Positions 6,614 to 14,786 of a stretch of DNA of 26,280 nt are shown one piece after another. Under the pieces are notes generated by a model. It worked only from the letters and a program-made list of their open reading frames with translations, was not told the DNA's origin and did no database searches. How positions within the stretch are numbered: position 1 is the first letter of the stretch; every line of letters starts with the position of its first letter. The DNA comes from Lysinibacillus_B sp036662795 (GTDB lineage: Bacteria; Bacillota; Bacilli; Bacillales_A; Planococcaceae): contig NZ_JBAFWZ010000037.1 in NCBI RefSeq assembly GCF_036662795.1, forward strand, positions 1-26,280, given 5' to 3'. Both the position numbers and the translations under genes were made by a program.

Positions 6614-9464
6614 GCCCTTCCCTTTACTTAAGAAAAATATTAGAAATCAATTTGTGAAAATGTTACTCTCATTGACTATTATATTTTTAGTGATTGTCAT
6701 TATTTTCTTTCTGTATGTTAAAAATAGTAATGAAAGCTTGAAAATAGAACGAGAAGAAGTTAGTGAAAAAGCTCGTATAGTGGATGGACTTGAAGAAAGC
6801 TTTAATGGAATATTCTTTCGAGCGAGAGGCTATTATGCATTTCTAGAAGATGAGGAGTTGAAGCTCCTATACAAGGATTTGGAGCAATTTGAATTGCTTT
6901 TAGGTGAATTTTCTGAACTACCATTAACAAATGAGGAGCAAACGATTTATCATGATTTAGTTGCGTTCCATGAAAACTACAAGGATGTCACACTACCTGA
7001 AGCAATTAGCTATGTTGAAGCGAATGATTATGCGGCTTTAAGGAAGCTGTCAAGTAGTGGAACAAATGAGCTTGTAAATAAATTTGTATCCTATACAAAA
7101 TCGTATAAACAGCAGACGGATACTGCTTTAAAAGACTTATTTTCAAAAACAATAGATCAGGCGCAGCAATTTACGTTAATTTCGCTTCTGTTAGGTGGTT
7201 TAGTCCTGCTTTTTGTTGGAATCGTTATGCGAAGAGTATTATTAAATTTAATTCAACCAATTGAGCGTTTGACAGCAGCAACGAAAGCAATTGCTTCAGG
7301 TCGTTTTATCGATCTTGGTAACCTTGTTCAGAAAGAGGATGAGCTAGGAATTTTAGCAGACTCCTTCAATCAAATGACGATGTCTATTCAAGAAAAGGAA
7401 GAAGTATTAACGACTCAAAATGAAGAGCTAACAGCACAACAGGATGAATTACAAGGAAATCAGTATCAATTACAGCAATCTCTTAATAGATTAGAAAAAT
7501 TTAATCAACTAAATCATGTGTTGTCCTTTACGTTAGATAAGCAGCTATTATTAGAAGATATTCATAAATATTTCAGTGATATATATGAATTTGATACGAG
7601 TATCTTTTATTTATTAGAAGGGCCGTTATATGTATCAAAAGGGATGACAAAGGAATCAGCGGAGTTGCTTATAAACAATTTTGATAATAATAAACAAGCC
7701 CGACTTGTGGAAGAAAAGTCATTTGTCATAATGCGTGAAGTTTTACCAACATCACAAAATATTGCACAGCAAACGTATTTTTCGTATGACTTATATTCTT
7801 CGGTATTAAATTCCGAAGGGCGTTTAGTTGCCGTTATGATGGCCACAAGGGAAGGCTATAAATTTTCAAAGCAAGAAATTGAGGATATTAACGGCTTACT
7901 GAATCGCGTATCTATTGCGTTTGAACGTATTCTTATGTATGAAGAAGTGGAGCGATCCAGAAAGCTAAATCAAAATATTATTGATACAGTAAATGAAGGA
8001 ATTCAGTTTGTATCTACTACTGGAGAGGTTGTCCTAATTAATAAAGCTCTGTCTGATATTATTCGTTGTCCAAATAATATGGAGCAGCAAAAGTCAGCAC
8101 AAGGAATGTGGCTTAAGCATTTTCAGTCCATTACGGATCAGCCTGAGCAGTTATCCTACTTCTTTAAAAATGCTATTTTAGAAGACTTTAAGGATACTAG
8201 AACCATTCGATATTCCATTTCTGATCCTACAACCGCTTTTATTGAAGTATATGCAACAAGTGTGTATGAAGGTAGAGAAAAGAAGGGAACAATGTTTGTT
8301 CATCGGGATATTACTAGGGAATATGAAGTTGATCAAATGAAATCTGAATTAGTAAGTACTGTGAGTCATGAGCTTCGTACACCACTGTCTAGTGTTTTAG
8401 GATTTACAGAGCTTCTATTGAAAAAGGAATTAAAGCCTGAACGTCAAAAGAAATATATTGAAACCATTCATAAAGAAGCCATTCGTCTAACAAATCTTAT
8501 CAATGATTTTTTAGACTTACAAAGAATGGAATCTGGTAGGCAGTCATATAATATGCAGCAAATTTCTATAGATGAGCTGGCGATTGAAATAGTAAACAGC
8601 TTCCGTCATGAAAAAAATCATCGTGTATACTTAGTTGATAGTGCACAATATGTTAAAGTTACGGCAGACCAGGAAAGAATTGTGCAATTGTTAATTAACC
8701 TTATCGGTAATGCAATCAAGTTCTCTCCAAATGGTGGAGAAGTGACTATTACACTAGAGAATGTTCAAGAAAGCATTCGAATAAGTGTGAAGGATCAGGG
8801 AATTGGTATACCTCAAAATGAGATACCTATGCTGTTCCAAAAGTTTAAGCGAATTGATAATAGTTCAAGACGTAAAATTGGTGGTACCGGCCTAGGTCTC
8901 GCTATTTGTAAAGAAATCGTATCTAAACATGGTGGAGATATTTGGCTTGAGTCAGAAGAGGGTAAAGGAACAACGGTTTATTTTACTTTACCTTTATATC
9001 ATACGCCTTCAAATCAAACACTAGTTGAAGTGAATAGACACATCCATGATGATGGGTTAAATGTGATGCTAGTAGAAGATGACTTAAGTATAGCCCTCCT
9101 ACTATCAGAAGAACTAAAAAGTAAAGGGTTCACAGTTATTTATCATGATGATCCAGAGCGAGCATTTGAAGAAGCGCTTCAAACACCGCTTGTAGGAATT
9201 GTAGTCGATTTAATTCTTGCAGATGAGCTTAAAGGCTGGGAACTAGTAGAATTATTAAGAGAATCCGAAAAAACTAGTTCGATTCCCATTATCATTTCGT
9301 CAGCTTTAGATGAGTCTAAAGAAAAGGTAGAAAAATATAACATTGATAAGTATTTTACAAAACCATATCATTCTGAAGAGCTCTCAAAAACGCTCCTAAG
9401 TTTTGTTCATTCAAAAGAAAGCTTAGGTAATAAGGTTTTGCAAAATCAAACAGCTAGTGAATAA
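6606..9464 (+). CDS. Membrane hybrid sensor histidine kinase
   Basis: This is a 952-residue kinase. TM1 is at ~19-39, followed by a ~155-residue helical extracytoplasmic sensor (4-helix-bundle or CHASE3-like), and TM2 is at ~196-218. HAMP covers ~218-270. A coiled coil rich in Gln and Glu (~268-305) leads into a GAF-like region (~305-450) and a PAS-like region (~455-575). HisKA carries His588 in STVSHELRTPLSSV. The ATPase domain has N box NLIGNAIKFSPNGG, G1 DQGIGIP and G2 GGTGLGLAI. A C-terminal receiver covers ~815-935, with acidic residues VEDD, Asp868 in VVDLILAD, and Lys in TKPY. The start at 6606 overlaps the response-regulator gene by 8 bases, with GAGGAG upstream. A strong terminator follows at 9470. 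The signal sensed is unknown. The internal receiver makes the trio a complete His-Asp-His-Asp relay. Confidence 0.92.
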   Translation: MYKPFPLLKKNIRNQFVKMLLSLTIIFLVIVIIFFLYVKNSNESLKIEREEVSEKARIVDGLEESFNGIFFRARGYYAFLEDEELKLLYKDLEQFELLLGEFSELPLTNEEQTIYHDLVAFHENYKDVTLPEAISYVEANDYAALRKLSSSGTNELVNKFVSYTKSYKQQTDTALKDLFSKTIDQAQQFTLISLLLGGLVLLFVGIVMRRVLLNLIQPIERLTAATKAIASGRFIDLGNLVQKEDELGILADSFNQMTMSIQEKEEVLTTQNEELTAQQDELQGNQYQLQQSLNRLEKFNQLNHVLSFTLDKQLLLEDIHKYFSDIYEFDTSIFYLLEGPLYVSKGMTKESAELLINNFDNNKQARLVEEKSFVIMREVLPTSQNIAQQTYFSYDLYSSVLNSEGRLVAVMMATREGYKFSKQEIEDINGLLNRVSIAFERILMYEEVERSRKLNQNIIDTVNEGIQFVSTTGEVVLINKALSDIIRCPNNMEQQKSAQGMWLKHFQSITDQPEQLSYFFKNAILEDFKDTRTIRYSISDPTTAFIEVYATSVYEGREKKGTMFVHRDITREYEVDQMKSELVSTVSHELRTPLSSVLGFTELLLKKELKPERQKKYIETIHKEAIRLTNLINDFLDLQRMESGRQSYNMQQISIDELAIEIVNSFRHEKNHRVYLVDSAQYVKVTADQERIVQLLINLIGNAIKFSPNGGEVTITLENVQESIRISVKDQGIGIPQNEIPMLFQKFKRIDNSSRRKIGGTGLGLAICKEIVSKHGGDIWLESEEGKGTTVYFTLPLYHTPSNQTLVEVNRHIHDDGLNVMLVEDDLSIALLLSEELKSKGFTVIYHDDPERAFEEALQTPLVGIVVDLILADELKGWELVELLRESEKTSSIPIIISSALDESKEKVEKYNIDKYFTKPYHSEELSKTLLSFVHSKESLGNKVLQNQTASE

Positions 9465-9469
9465 GATGA

Positions 9470-9510
9470 GCCTACCTATTTTCGGTAAAATAGGTAGGCC
9501 GTTTTTTTTA
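9470..9510 (+). terminator. Strong terminator after the kinase gene
   Basis: GCCTACCTATTTT (9470-9482) pairs perfectly with AAAATAGGTAGGC (9487-9499) around the loop CGGT, followed by a run of T. It ends the three-gene signalling unit and may also stop the convergent YiaA-type gene on the other strand. Confidence 0.88.
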
Positions 9511-9528
9511 TCTTCATATATAATAAAT

Positions 9529-9957
9529 CTACTTGATTGAAGAGAGTCCATCATCTACATCATCGTCTCTTTGTGTAAGAGATGACTGACGCCCTCGAAT
9601 TTCTTTTGCTAAAGTGATCGTAGTAAATGTACAGAATAATAGTCCCATCCAATAAAAGCCTTTTTCTAAAAGAACCCATTCGGTGTTATACACTGAAATC
9701 ATACCGATAGCAAAGGCAGCTATAAATGACAGCCAAGTAAGAAATACAAACTCAATCCCTGTTTTTCCACCTTCTCGTCGATTACTTAGCACATTCACAA
9801 GTGCAAAGGCTGAATATGTGAGCCAGCCTAAGCAAATCGTATAAAATCCACGCTCTACAAGCATCCAGTCGTCATTATTCCAAATACTAATTAACACAAA
9901 GCCAAACGATACAAGAAACCCAGCCCAGCTTAAAACGAAAAATTCCTTTTGCTGCAT
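9529..9957 (-). CDS. YiaA/YiaB two-helix-domain membrane protein
   Basis: The protein has about 142 residues and two repeats of a two-helix unit. The first begins near FVLSWAGFLVSFGFVLISIWN and the second near FVFLTWLSFIAAFAIGMISVY. Each ends with a similar E-R/K-GFY segment (VERGFYTICLGW and LEKGFYWMGLLF). Four membrane helices result, as in the inner-membrane proteins YiaA and YiaB, whose function is unknown. The AGGAG ribosome site fits the ATG at 9957 best (8 bases) and the ATG at 9960 next; a GTG at 9966 is too close. It stands alone between a convergent terminator and a divergent small gene. Confidence 0.8.
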   Translation of the reverse strand: MQQKEFFVLSWAGFLVSFGFVLISIWNNDDWMLVERGFYTICLGWLTYSAFALVNVLSNRREGGKTGIEFVFLTWLSFIAAFAIGMISVYNTEWVLLEKGFYWMGLLFCTFTTITLAKEIRGRQSSLTQRDDDVDDGLSSIK

Positions 9958-10063
9958 CATGCACACTCCTTTTGTTATACAATATGTTACTTTTTGAAAA
10001 TGTAATAATTTTAATCGTAAACAGGATGGCTAGTAAAAAAATTGCACATTACGTAAAGAGAGA

Positions 10064-10363
10064 GTGAACGCTAATGAATTACAAGAATATGTAGAGACTA
10101 AGTATAAATATGAAGATAAGGCCTCGCTCCAAGTATTTCAAAATGTGATCACAAACGCCGAAAAAGTTGCAGGCTTTGTGGATGTTGCCGAACCTGAGTT
10201 TGATATAAAAATCGAGTATGAAAATGGTCAAACACAAAATTTTCATTTGTGGTTAAACGAAAAAGGACAAAAAAGCACAATAATGAAAACGAATAATACA
10301 GAATCAATTTATTCGATTTCAGAAGAACTGACGGAGCATTTCATTGAGTTAGTTCATAAATAA
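10064..10363 (+). CDS. YhfM-like domain protein without export signal
   Basis: This 99-residue protein starts with GTG at 10064; an in-frame stop at 10031 rules out a longer form. It is clearly related to the C-terminal half of the lipoprotein at 16468. Both share the pattern A-E-K-x-x-G-x-V-D, then hydrophobic-strand residues, F-x-L-W-L-x-E-K-G-x-K-S-T-x-M-K-T and I-Y-x-x-S-E-E-x-T. Unlike that paralogue it has no signal peptide or lipobox, so it is cytoplasmic or a truncated copy. The ribosome site (AAAGAGAGA) lies almost against the GTG, which is weak and supports a decaying or poorly expressed gene. The name YhfM-like is from memory; the function is unknown. Confidence 0.6.
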   Translation: MNANELQEYVETKYKYEDKASLQVFQNVITNAEKVAGFVDVAEPEFDIKIEYENGQTQNFHLWLNEKGQKSTIMKTNNTESIYSISEELTEHFIELVHK

Positions 10364-10456
10364 TGTCATACACCCCGGTAGCTTAGTAAATATTTGGAAC
10401 TTCCGGGCGTCAATCGCGTCTGTGAATGAAAGGATAAATTGAAGGGGGGTATCTCA

Positions 10457-10927
10457 ATGTATAAATACATTGTTCAATTAATTGTAGCGAGCATTCTATT
10501 TGTTTTTTCAATGCTGGTCGCTTGGTATGAGGGGAGTGCAATTATTGAGCATTCTTATGAATGGAAATATTCAACCCCATTCTCTAGTTTTTTTGAAATT
10601 GAAGTTGTTACTGGGAAAGAGATTTTTGCGTTAGATTATTTTGTGTATGCTGCAAAGTTTCAACCACTTTTTCCAATGATCATGCTCATTACTCTCTTAT
10701 ACATAATGTTCCTGCTTATTGTAATGCTAAAGAAATTTAATCATTCCGTAGCAACGATCGTTACGTTTTTATGTTGTATGATGTTAATTTGTCTAGCCCT
10801 AGTTGTTGCGAACACATCAACAAACGGAGGAAGACTATTATTATTAGCAACGTTATTAGGTATTATCTTTTTCTGTTCGGTATACGTAATTTTGAAAAAA
10901 CGAAAAAGCCGACACATTAATGAATAG
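10457..10927 (+). CDS. Small four-helix membrane protein, DUF4306-like
   Basis: The protein has 156 residues from the ATG at 10457, which has AAGGGGGG at a good distance; the upstream in-frame TTG at 10439 lies within or before that site. Four hydrophobic segments are visible: ~4-23, ~71-93, ~98-118 and ~123-145. A soluble loop lies between the first two, after a WYEGSAIIE segment. The start (MYKYIVQLIVASILF then WYEGSA) resembles DUF4306 proteins such as B. subtilis YjdJ as I recall them. The C-terminus is basic (KKRKSR), as expected on the cytoplasmic side. No function is known. Confidence 0.7.
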   Translation: MYKYIVQLIVASILFVFSMLVAWYEGSAIIEHSYEWKYSTPFSSFFEIEVVTGKEIFALDYFVYAAKFQPLFPMIMLITLLYIMFLLIVMLKKFNHSVATIVTFLCCMMLICLALVVANTSTNGGRLLLLATLLGIIFFCSVYVILKKRKSRHINE

Positions 10928-11168
10928 AAGGCCTTTACCTAGAAAAAGAAGGAGCTTGTCCATACTTCGTTTTGTAAACTCCATGTTTTCCATAAAGGCG
11001 GATTCTCCAATGCTATACATACAGTTACCCAACCTATACATAGCATCATAAAATATGTGTAAAGGCAATAATTCGATAACTGTAAAATGTTACTGAAAAT
11101 CATAGCAAAGTGTACAATGGAAATAATCACTTAAAATTAAAAAAATATTTTACGGAGGGAGAACTTAC

Positions 11169-11732
11169 ATGAAACGGTATGGTTTATTACTGCTTATACT
11201 TTTTCTGGCAGCATGTGGGGGAATAGAGAAGGATGTGGGTTCATCAATTCCAGATAAAACGAAAGTAGAAAATATCTCCGCTCAAGAAGTAGAAGAATCC
11301 CCGTTTACACTTCGATTAGTAAGTGATAAGGAACAATACAAGGTTGGAGAAAAGCTTTCTATTCGAGCTGAGCTTATATTCGAAGGTGATAAGGAGTCTA
11401 TAACAATCGGTCATGCTGCCTCTTGGATTTGGCTGAGTACAACGAATTTTACAAAGAATTATAGGTTCGGCGCTTTTATGAATGAACCGTATATCAGAAC
11501 GACGATGACAAAAGGAGAGGCAATTATTCAGCCTTATCATTTCTCAGGTGTAACATATCAAGAAAGTATGGGAGGGAATCCCTATAGTGAGGAAGAATTG
11601 AAAGAAATGGCATCAGATCACTTTCCAATCGGTCAATATGAAATAAATGGGAGAACCGATTTCGAAATAGAAGGACAGTCAGGTAGAAAATATCAGCTAG
11701 AGGCTCGTGTTATTTTTGAAGTGGTTGAGTAA
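11169..11732 (+). CDS. Secreted lipoprotein, unknown function
   Basis: This 187-residue protein has a clear lipoprotein signal: MKRYGLLLLILFLAACGG, with the lipobox LAAC and Cys16 as the lipid anchor. After a short linker, residues ~45-187 look like a beta-sandwich domain, with FTLRLVSDKEQYKVGEKLSIRAEL typical of Ig-like or BsuPI-like folds in surface lipoproteins of bacilli. The start is supported by GGAGGGAGAACTTAC-ATG. It probably sits on the outer face of the membrane. The next gene starts 46 bases downstream and may be co-transcribed. No specific family is recognised with confidence. Confidence 0.8.
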   Translation: MKRYGLLLLILFLAACGGIEKDVGSSIPDKTKVENISAQEVEESPFTLRLVSDKEQYKVGEKLSIRAELIFEGDKESITIGHAASWIWLSTTNFTKNYRFGAFMNEPYIRTTMTKGEAIIQPYHFSGVTYQESMGGNPYSEEELKEMASDHFPIGQYEINGRTDFEIEGQSGRKYQLEARVIFEVVE

Positions 11733-11778
11733 GTAGCAGTAAAAATATGTGTAAGAGTATATACGAGGGGGGATAGAA

Positions 11779-12150
11779 ATGCTTAGTCGAAAGTTATTTG
11801 CGGCTGTGTTAACGACTTTAATTGCTTTCTTTATTGTACCCGTTTTTTTATATGAAGAGAGTGGAACCTATTTTTTAATTGGATTGGCTGTAAGTACAAT
11901 GGCAGTACCAGTACTATTCTTTATAGGCATTCTATCCTCGATAGTTATTGAATCATACACTGGCAGAAGACATATCGGATGGTCATTTGGTATTCATTTA
12001 TGCTTTGGCGTACTGTGTGCTATTATTTTTTCACTAAAAATGGATGGTCTGCTTTTAACGGCTCTATTGATTTCTCTTGTTTATGTAACGTTATTCTTTA
12101 TCATTGATAGTATGACAAAAGTTATTGAAGAAAAAAATATACAGAAATGA
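11779..12150 (+). CDS. Small four-helix membrane protein
   Basis: This 123-residue protein starts at the ATG at 11779 with GAGGGGGGATAGAA upstream. Four hydrophobic segments are visible: ~5-25 (LFAAVLTTLIAFFIVPVF), ~31-55, ~68-85 and ~90-110. A short soluble segment with SYTGRRHIGWSFG lies between helices 2 and 3, and the tail is charged (TKVIEEKNIQK). It lies close behind the lipoprotein gene and may form a two-gene unit with it. I do not recognise the family. Confidence 0.7.
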   Translation: MLSRKLFAAVLTTLIAFFIVPVFLYEESGTYFLIGLAVSTMAVPVLFFIGILSSIVIESYTGRRHIGWSFGIHLCFGVLCAIIFSLKMDGLLLTALLISLVYVTLFFIIDSMTKVIEEKNIQK

Positions 12151-12502
12151 TAGATTTAATACTAAATAGATTCCGACATTCCACACGAATGGTTAGGAAA
12201 TGTATGTTCGTGACTAGAAATCGAGGATAACGAATTATCTTCAAGGCTAGTTGATTTGAGTAGGTCCTATGTAGCGACTGAATCGGCTTCTCGGACCACA
12301 TAAAAGCTCGGAAATTTACACAAAATCCCTATAAAATTTTAAGGTTGTTAGCATGAAAATCTAAATTATACAAAAAATATTAAAAGATTAGTATTTTTCA
12401 CTTGTAGTATATAGTACAGAATTGTTAAAATATTAATAAGATTGAAAGGTTGTTTTTCATTTTTTTGAAATTTCATGCTCATAATAAAAGGAGGCACTAG
12501 TA
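12151..12502. other. Gene-free stretch with several hairpins
   Basis: No open frame with a ribosome site is seen. The left half (12170-12310) is richer in GC than its surroundings and holds several self-complementary pairs: CACGAA/TTCGTG (12184-12189 and 12207-12212), GATAACGAATTATC (12224-12237) and GGTCC/GGACC (12263-12267 and 12293-12297). The right half is AT-rich and probably holds the promoter of the next gene. AGCATGAAA (12350-12358) and TTTCATGCT (12471-12479) form a longer-range inverted repeat. It could be a structured RNA or only decayed sequence. Confidence 0.35.
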
Positions 12503-12814
12503 ATGAAAATAATAGGCTACAGTTGTCTGATTGTTAGCGCTTTCATTTTGGTGATGATTTTTAGTATAAATCACTCCGCAAATAGTTCAAAAGGAGCTTC
12601 AGTGCTTTTTGATGATCCAACTATATTTGAGTATGCGAATAAAAATTATTCTGTTAGCGCAATGGGTGTAAGTAAAGATGAAAAGGTATTATCTATTCAA
12701 ATTTCGGATAGCCGACAGAAAGAAAATGTACGAAAGTACTTTGAAAAGCATATTCAAAAGGCAGGTATGTCCAATTACGCTATCGAAGTACAAATAGAAG
12801 ATGACAATTATTAA
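12503..12814 (+). CDS. Small membrane-anchored or secreted protein
   Basis: This 103-residue protein starts at the ATG at 12503 after AAAAGGAGGCACTAGTA. A single N-terminal hydrophobic segment (GYSCLIVSAFILVMIFSI, ~4-21) is a signal anchor; there is no clear signal-peptidase site and no lipobox at the right place. The ~75-residue outer part is mixed, with VSAMGVSKDEKVLSIQIS and a charged helix RKYFEKHIQKAG. The alternation suggests a small alpha/beta fold. It is a single-gene unit ended by the hairpin at 12813. No family is recognised. Confidence 0.68.
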   Translation: MKIIGYSCLIVSAFILVMIFSINHSANSSKGASVLFDDPTIFEYANKNYSVSAMGVSKDEKVLSIQISDSRQKENVRKYFEKHIQKAGMSNYAIEVQIEDDNY

Positions 12815-12845
12815 CTCGAATTTCACTTAGGATGAAGTTCGAGTT
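12813..12845 (+). terminator. Terminator after the small anchored protein
   Basis: AACTCGAA (12813-12820) pairs perfectly with TTCGAGTT (12838-12845), with further TTCA/TGAA pairing inside. The T run is short, so the call is moderate. It overlaps the stop codon of the gene. Confidence 0.6.
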
Positions 12846-12885
12846 TCTTATTAGACAAATATTTTTTAAAATGTACTAAGACTTA

Positions 12886-13179
12886 TTATTTTAGCTTTTT
12901 TTTTATGTGCTCAATTTCACGTATTAAGTAATCCATTTGTTTTTTTAGTTGTTTCATATCACTCTTATCATATTCAGCGTACAATTGAGCTTGGGCCTGT
13001 GCTTGCTGTTCCTCTTCTAATGCAAGGCCTGCTGCAATTGTTGCAAGAGCTTCTCCTAATGTAATAATAGCCGATGCAATGACATCAAGTTTTCCAGCAC
13101 TAATACTTATTTGTGTACCCTGATTGTTTTGATTTGTATTTGCATTTGCTTTGTTCGGACCGAAGTTTCTATTATTCAC
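12886..13179 (-). CDS. Gln/Asn-rich small protein, paralogue of 13448 gene
   Basis: The best start is the GTG at 13179, because GGGGGG lies 9 bases upstream, giving 97 residues; an ATG at 13216-13218 would add 13 residues and leave that site inside the gene. The N-terminus is rich in Asn and Gln. Next comes the core KLDVIASAIITLGEALATIAAG and an Ala/Gln-rich stretch (EEEQQAQAQAQ). The tail, KQMDYLIREIEHIKKKLK, looks like a coiled coil. The 92-residue protein at 13448 has the same plan. No signal peptide or membrane helix is obvious, though the core is hydrophobic enough to touch membranes or drive assembly. The family is not recognised. Confidence 0.65.
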   Translation of the reverse strand: MNNRNFGPNKANANTNQNNQGTQISISAGKLDVIASAIITLGEALATIAAGLALEEEQQAQAQAQLYAEYDKSDMKQLKKQMDYLIREIEHIKKKLK

Positions 13180-13447
13180 TATGAGCTGCCCCCCAATAAA
13201 AAAATGTATCCATCTCATCTTATGCTTTTATTCCAATGTTGTGTAGGTACCACGTATTATAATGGTACTATGTTTCGATTGAAGCCGCTTACTCTATGAG
13301 ATAGAACCTTAATGAAAGAAGAAGGCAAAGGGGCGAAAGTTAGTGTGAAAAAATCATAGTTGCAGTGGTGTGATTTAGGAGAAGCTCTTTAGCCATATAG
13401 GGAAATACTGCTCTAATAAGCAATACTAGTAAGAAAACTAATTTTTT

Positions 13448-13726
13448 CTACCTTTTTCGTTCTATTCGTTCTATTTTTTTTAATAAGTAATCTATTTGCT
13501 TTTGCATACTATCTAGCCTTTTAGAATGTTCACTTTGAATATCAGTAGATATATTAGATGAATTTTGATTGCTTTGTGCTTGCTGTAAGGCAGCCATTGC
13601 AGCCATGGTAGCAATGGCATCACCTAGGGTTGTAATGACACTAGCAATCACCGCTAATTTTTCAGGGAAATCTTCTTGAGCGTCAATTTGGTTTAGAAAC
13701 TGATCTTTATAATCCTTTTCTTTCAT
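13448..13726 (-). CDS. Small Ala/Gln-rich protein, paralogue of 12886 gene
   Basis: This 92-residue protein starts at the ATG at 13726 with GGAGG 7 bases upstream. It shares with the 12886 protein the core KLAVIASVITTLGDAIATMAA, then an Ala/Gln-rich stretch (ALQQAQSNQN), and a terminal coiled-coil-like KQIDYLLKKIERIERK. The N-terminal 20 residues differ: they are acidic and charged here, but Asn/Gln-rich in the neighbour. The two lie on the same strand 268 bases apart, so they are a tandem duplication that has diverged outside the core. The function is unknown. Confidence 0.68.
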   Translation of the reverse strand: MKEKDYKDQFLNQIDAQEDFPEKLAVIASVITTLGDAIATMAAMAALQQAQSNQNSSNISTDIQSEHSKRLDSMQKQIDYLLKKIERIERKR

Positions 13727-13983
13727 TCATATCCCTCCGTACTTACAGTATGAAAAATCAAAATAGTACATTCCATAATGAAGCAGGCTTCTTTCTAATT
13801 TAATTTTGGATAATTTTCCTTCCTATGAAATCATTTACGGTCCATTTCTCTAATTTTAAAGGTACTCTCCATTTTCTTGTCGAATTATTAAAGGATGGAT
13901 AAAGCAAAAAGAATCAACTGTTGGCAATCTTAATGAAGCAAAGTTAATCGACCAATAATTGCATTCAAATGGAGTGTGAGAAA

Positions 13984-14205
13984 ATGCTTGATAATTTGAA
14001 TATGTATGAGATTCTTGGAATTCAACATGATCCAATTTATTGTAAGCTACAAGTACTAAAGGATAATGAAGAATTGAAGTTGGGAAAACATGTTATAAGA
14101 AAAACTGATAAATTTTACGAAATAGAAAATGACTTCCTACACGAAGGCTTTGCTGAGCTGGACCACTGTTACCGATTTTTAAGTGCTTTGCTAATGAAAA
14201 AATAA
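13984..14205 (+). CDS. Small cytoplasmic protein of unknown function
   Basis: The chosen start is the ATG at 13984, preceded by GGAG at a fitting distance, giving 73 residues; an in-frame ATG at 13969 overlaps that site. The protein is charged, with no signal peptide or membrane helix. The segment MYEILGIQHDPIYCKLQVLKD is followed by a likely strand-rich part (KLGKHVIRKTDKFYEIENDF) and a helix with LDHCYRFLSALLMKK. It stands alone between gene-poor regions. I recognise no family, and as a short single ORF it is less certain than its neighbours. Confidence 0.55.
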   Translation: MLDNLNMYEILGIQHDPIYCKLQVLKDNEELKLGKHVIRKTDKFYEIENDFLHEGFAELDHCYRFLSALLMKK

Positions 14206-14721
14206 TTCGATGAAAGCATTCGAAATGATTTCTTTCCTTATATATAATATGGATCTTCACCACAACTTGGGGTTGATTTCCGTTGCGCCAAAGGACAACA
14301 GATGTTTTGTTACAGGGAGTACTTTGCCGCTGTCGCTTTGCTTTCGCTCAGATAAATTGTCACAGGACTTGACCGTTTTAGCCTTCGTTCATCTCTAGAC
14401 ACTAATCCCGAAGGAAAATAATTGGTTCCCCAGTGAAAGGAACCGATTATTTATGCATCGAAAAGCTTAGCCGACAGATGCACTTACGCTGGCACCACTT
14501 CAATCAACAAACGCGAACCAATTTATTTATAACGTCATCACCATGTAATTGACACGAAATGACCGTTTTATTTACAATGGCGGTCACATTGGAAAATGTT
14601 TTAATGAGTATCGTTTTGCGTGAAGGTTTAAAGTGAATTGATAGGTTAAACGTTTTGATTTTTAAGTCTGAAAATGAATTCTCATAGATTGGATATTTAG
14701 AGTTAATGCAAAATCCAATCT
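14206..14721. other. Gene-free stretch, possible dispersed repeat and hairpins
   Basis: No convincing gene is present; an open frame from 14210 has no ribosome site and reads through repeat-like sequence. About 14265-14400, beginning with GGGGTTGATTTCCGTTGCG, resembles dispersed repeats that I recall in Bacillaceae genomes. ATTGGTTCC (14421-14429) pairs with GGAACCGAT (14439-14447). AGATTGGAT (14686-14694) pairs perfectly with ATCCAATCT (14713-14721) just upstream of the brxA promoter. Confidence 0.4.
14686..14721. promoter_or_regulatory. Inverted repeat directly upstream of brxA promoter
   Basis: AGATTGGAT and ATCCAATCT form a perfect 9-bp inverted repeat with an 18-base gap, ending one base before the -35 element of the brxA promoter. 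It could be an activator site or the hairpin end of an upstream transcript. Confidence 0.4.
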
Positions 14722-14751
14722 TTGTACAACTGGCAGAAACCTTGTTATAAT
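14722..14751 (+). promoter_or_regulatory. SigA-type promoter of brxA
   Basis: TTGTAC (14722-14727) and a perfect TATAAT (14746-14751) are separated by 18 bases, 35 bases upstream of the brxA start codon. Confidence 0.65.
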
Positions 14752-14786
14752 TGGCTTTGTGAATATATATGAAAGAGGTTGGAATT

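Noticed and set aside
10856..11130. Two minus-strand open frames in the gap before the lipoprotein gene (possible small genes)
   Set aside because: No ribosome site; one overlaps the membrane protein gene on the other strand. The segment may belong to a repeat, but I have no second copy in the window to support that.
14210..14398. 62-codon open frame
   Set aside because: It has no ribosome site and reads through the suspected repeat; the amino-acid sequence is not protein-like.
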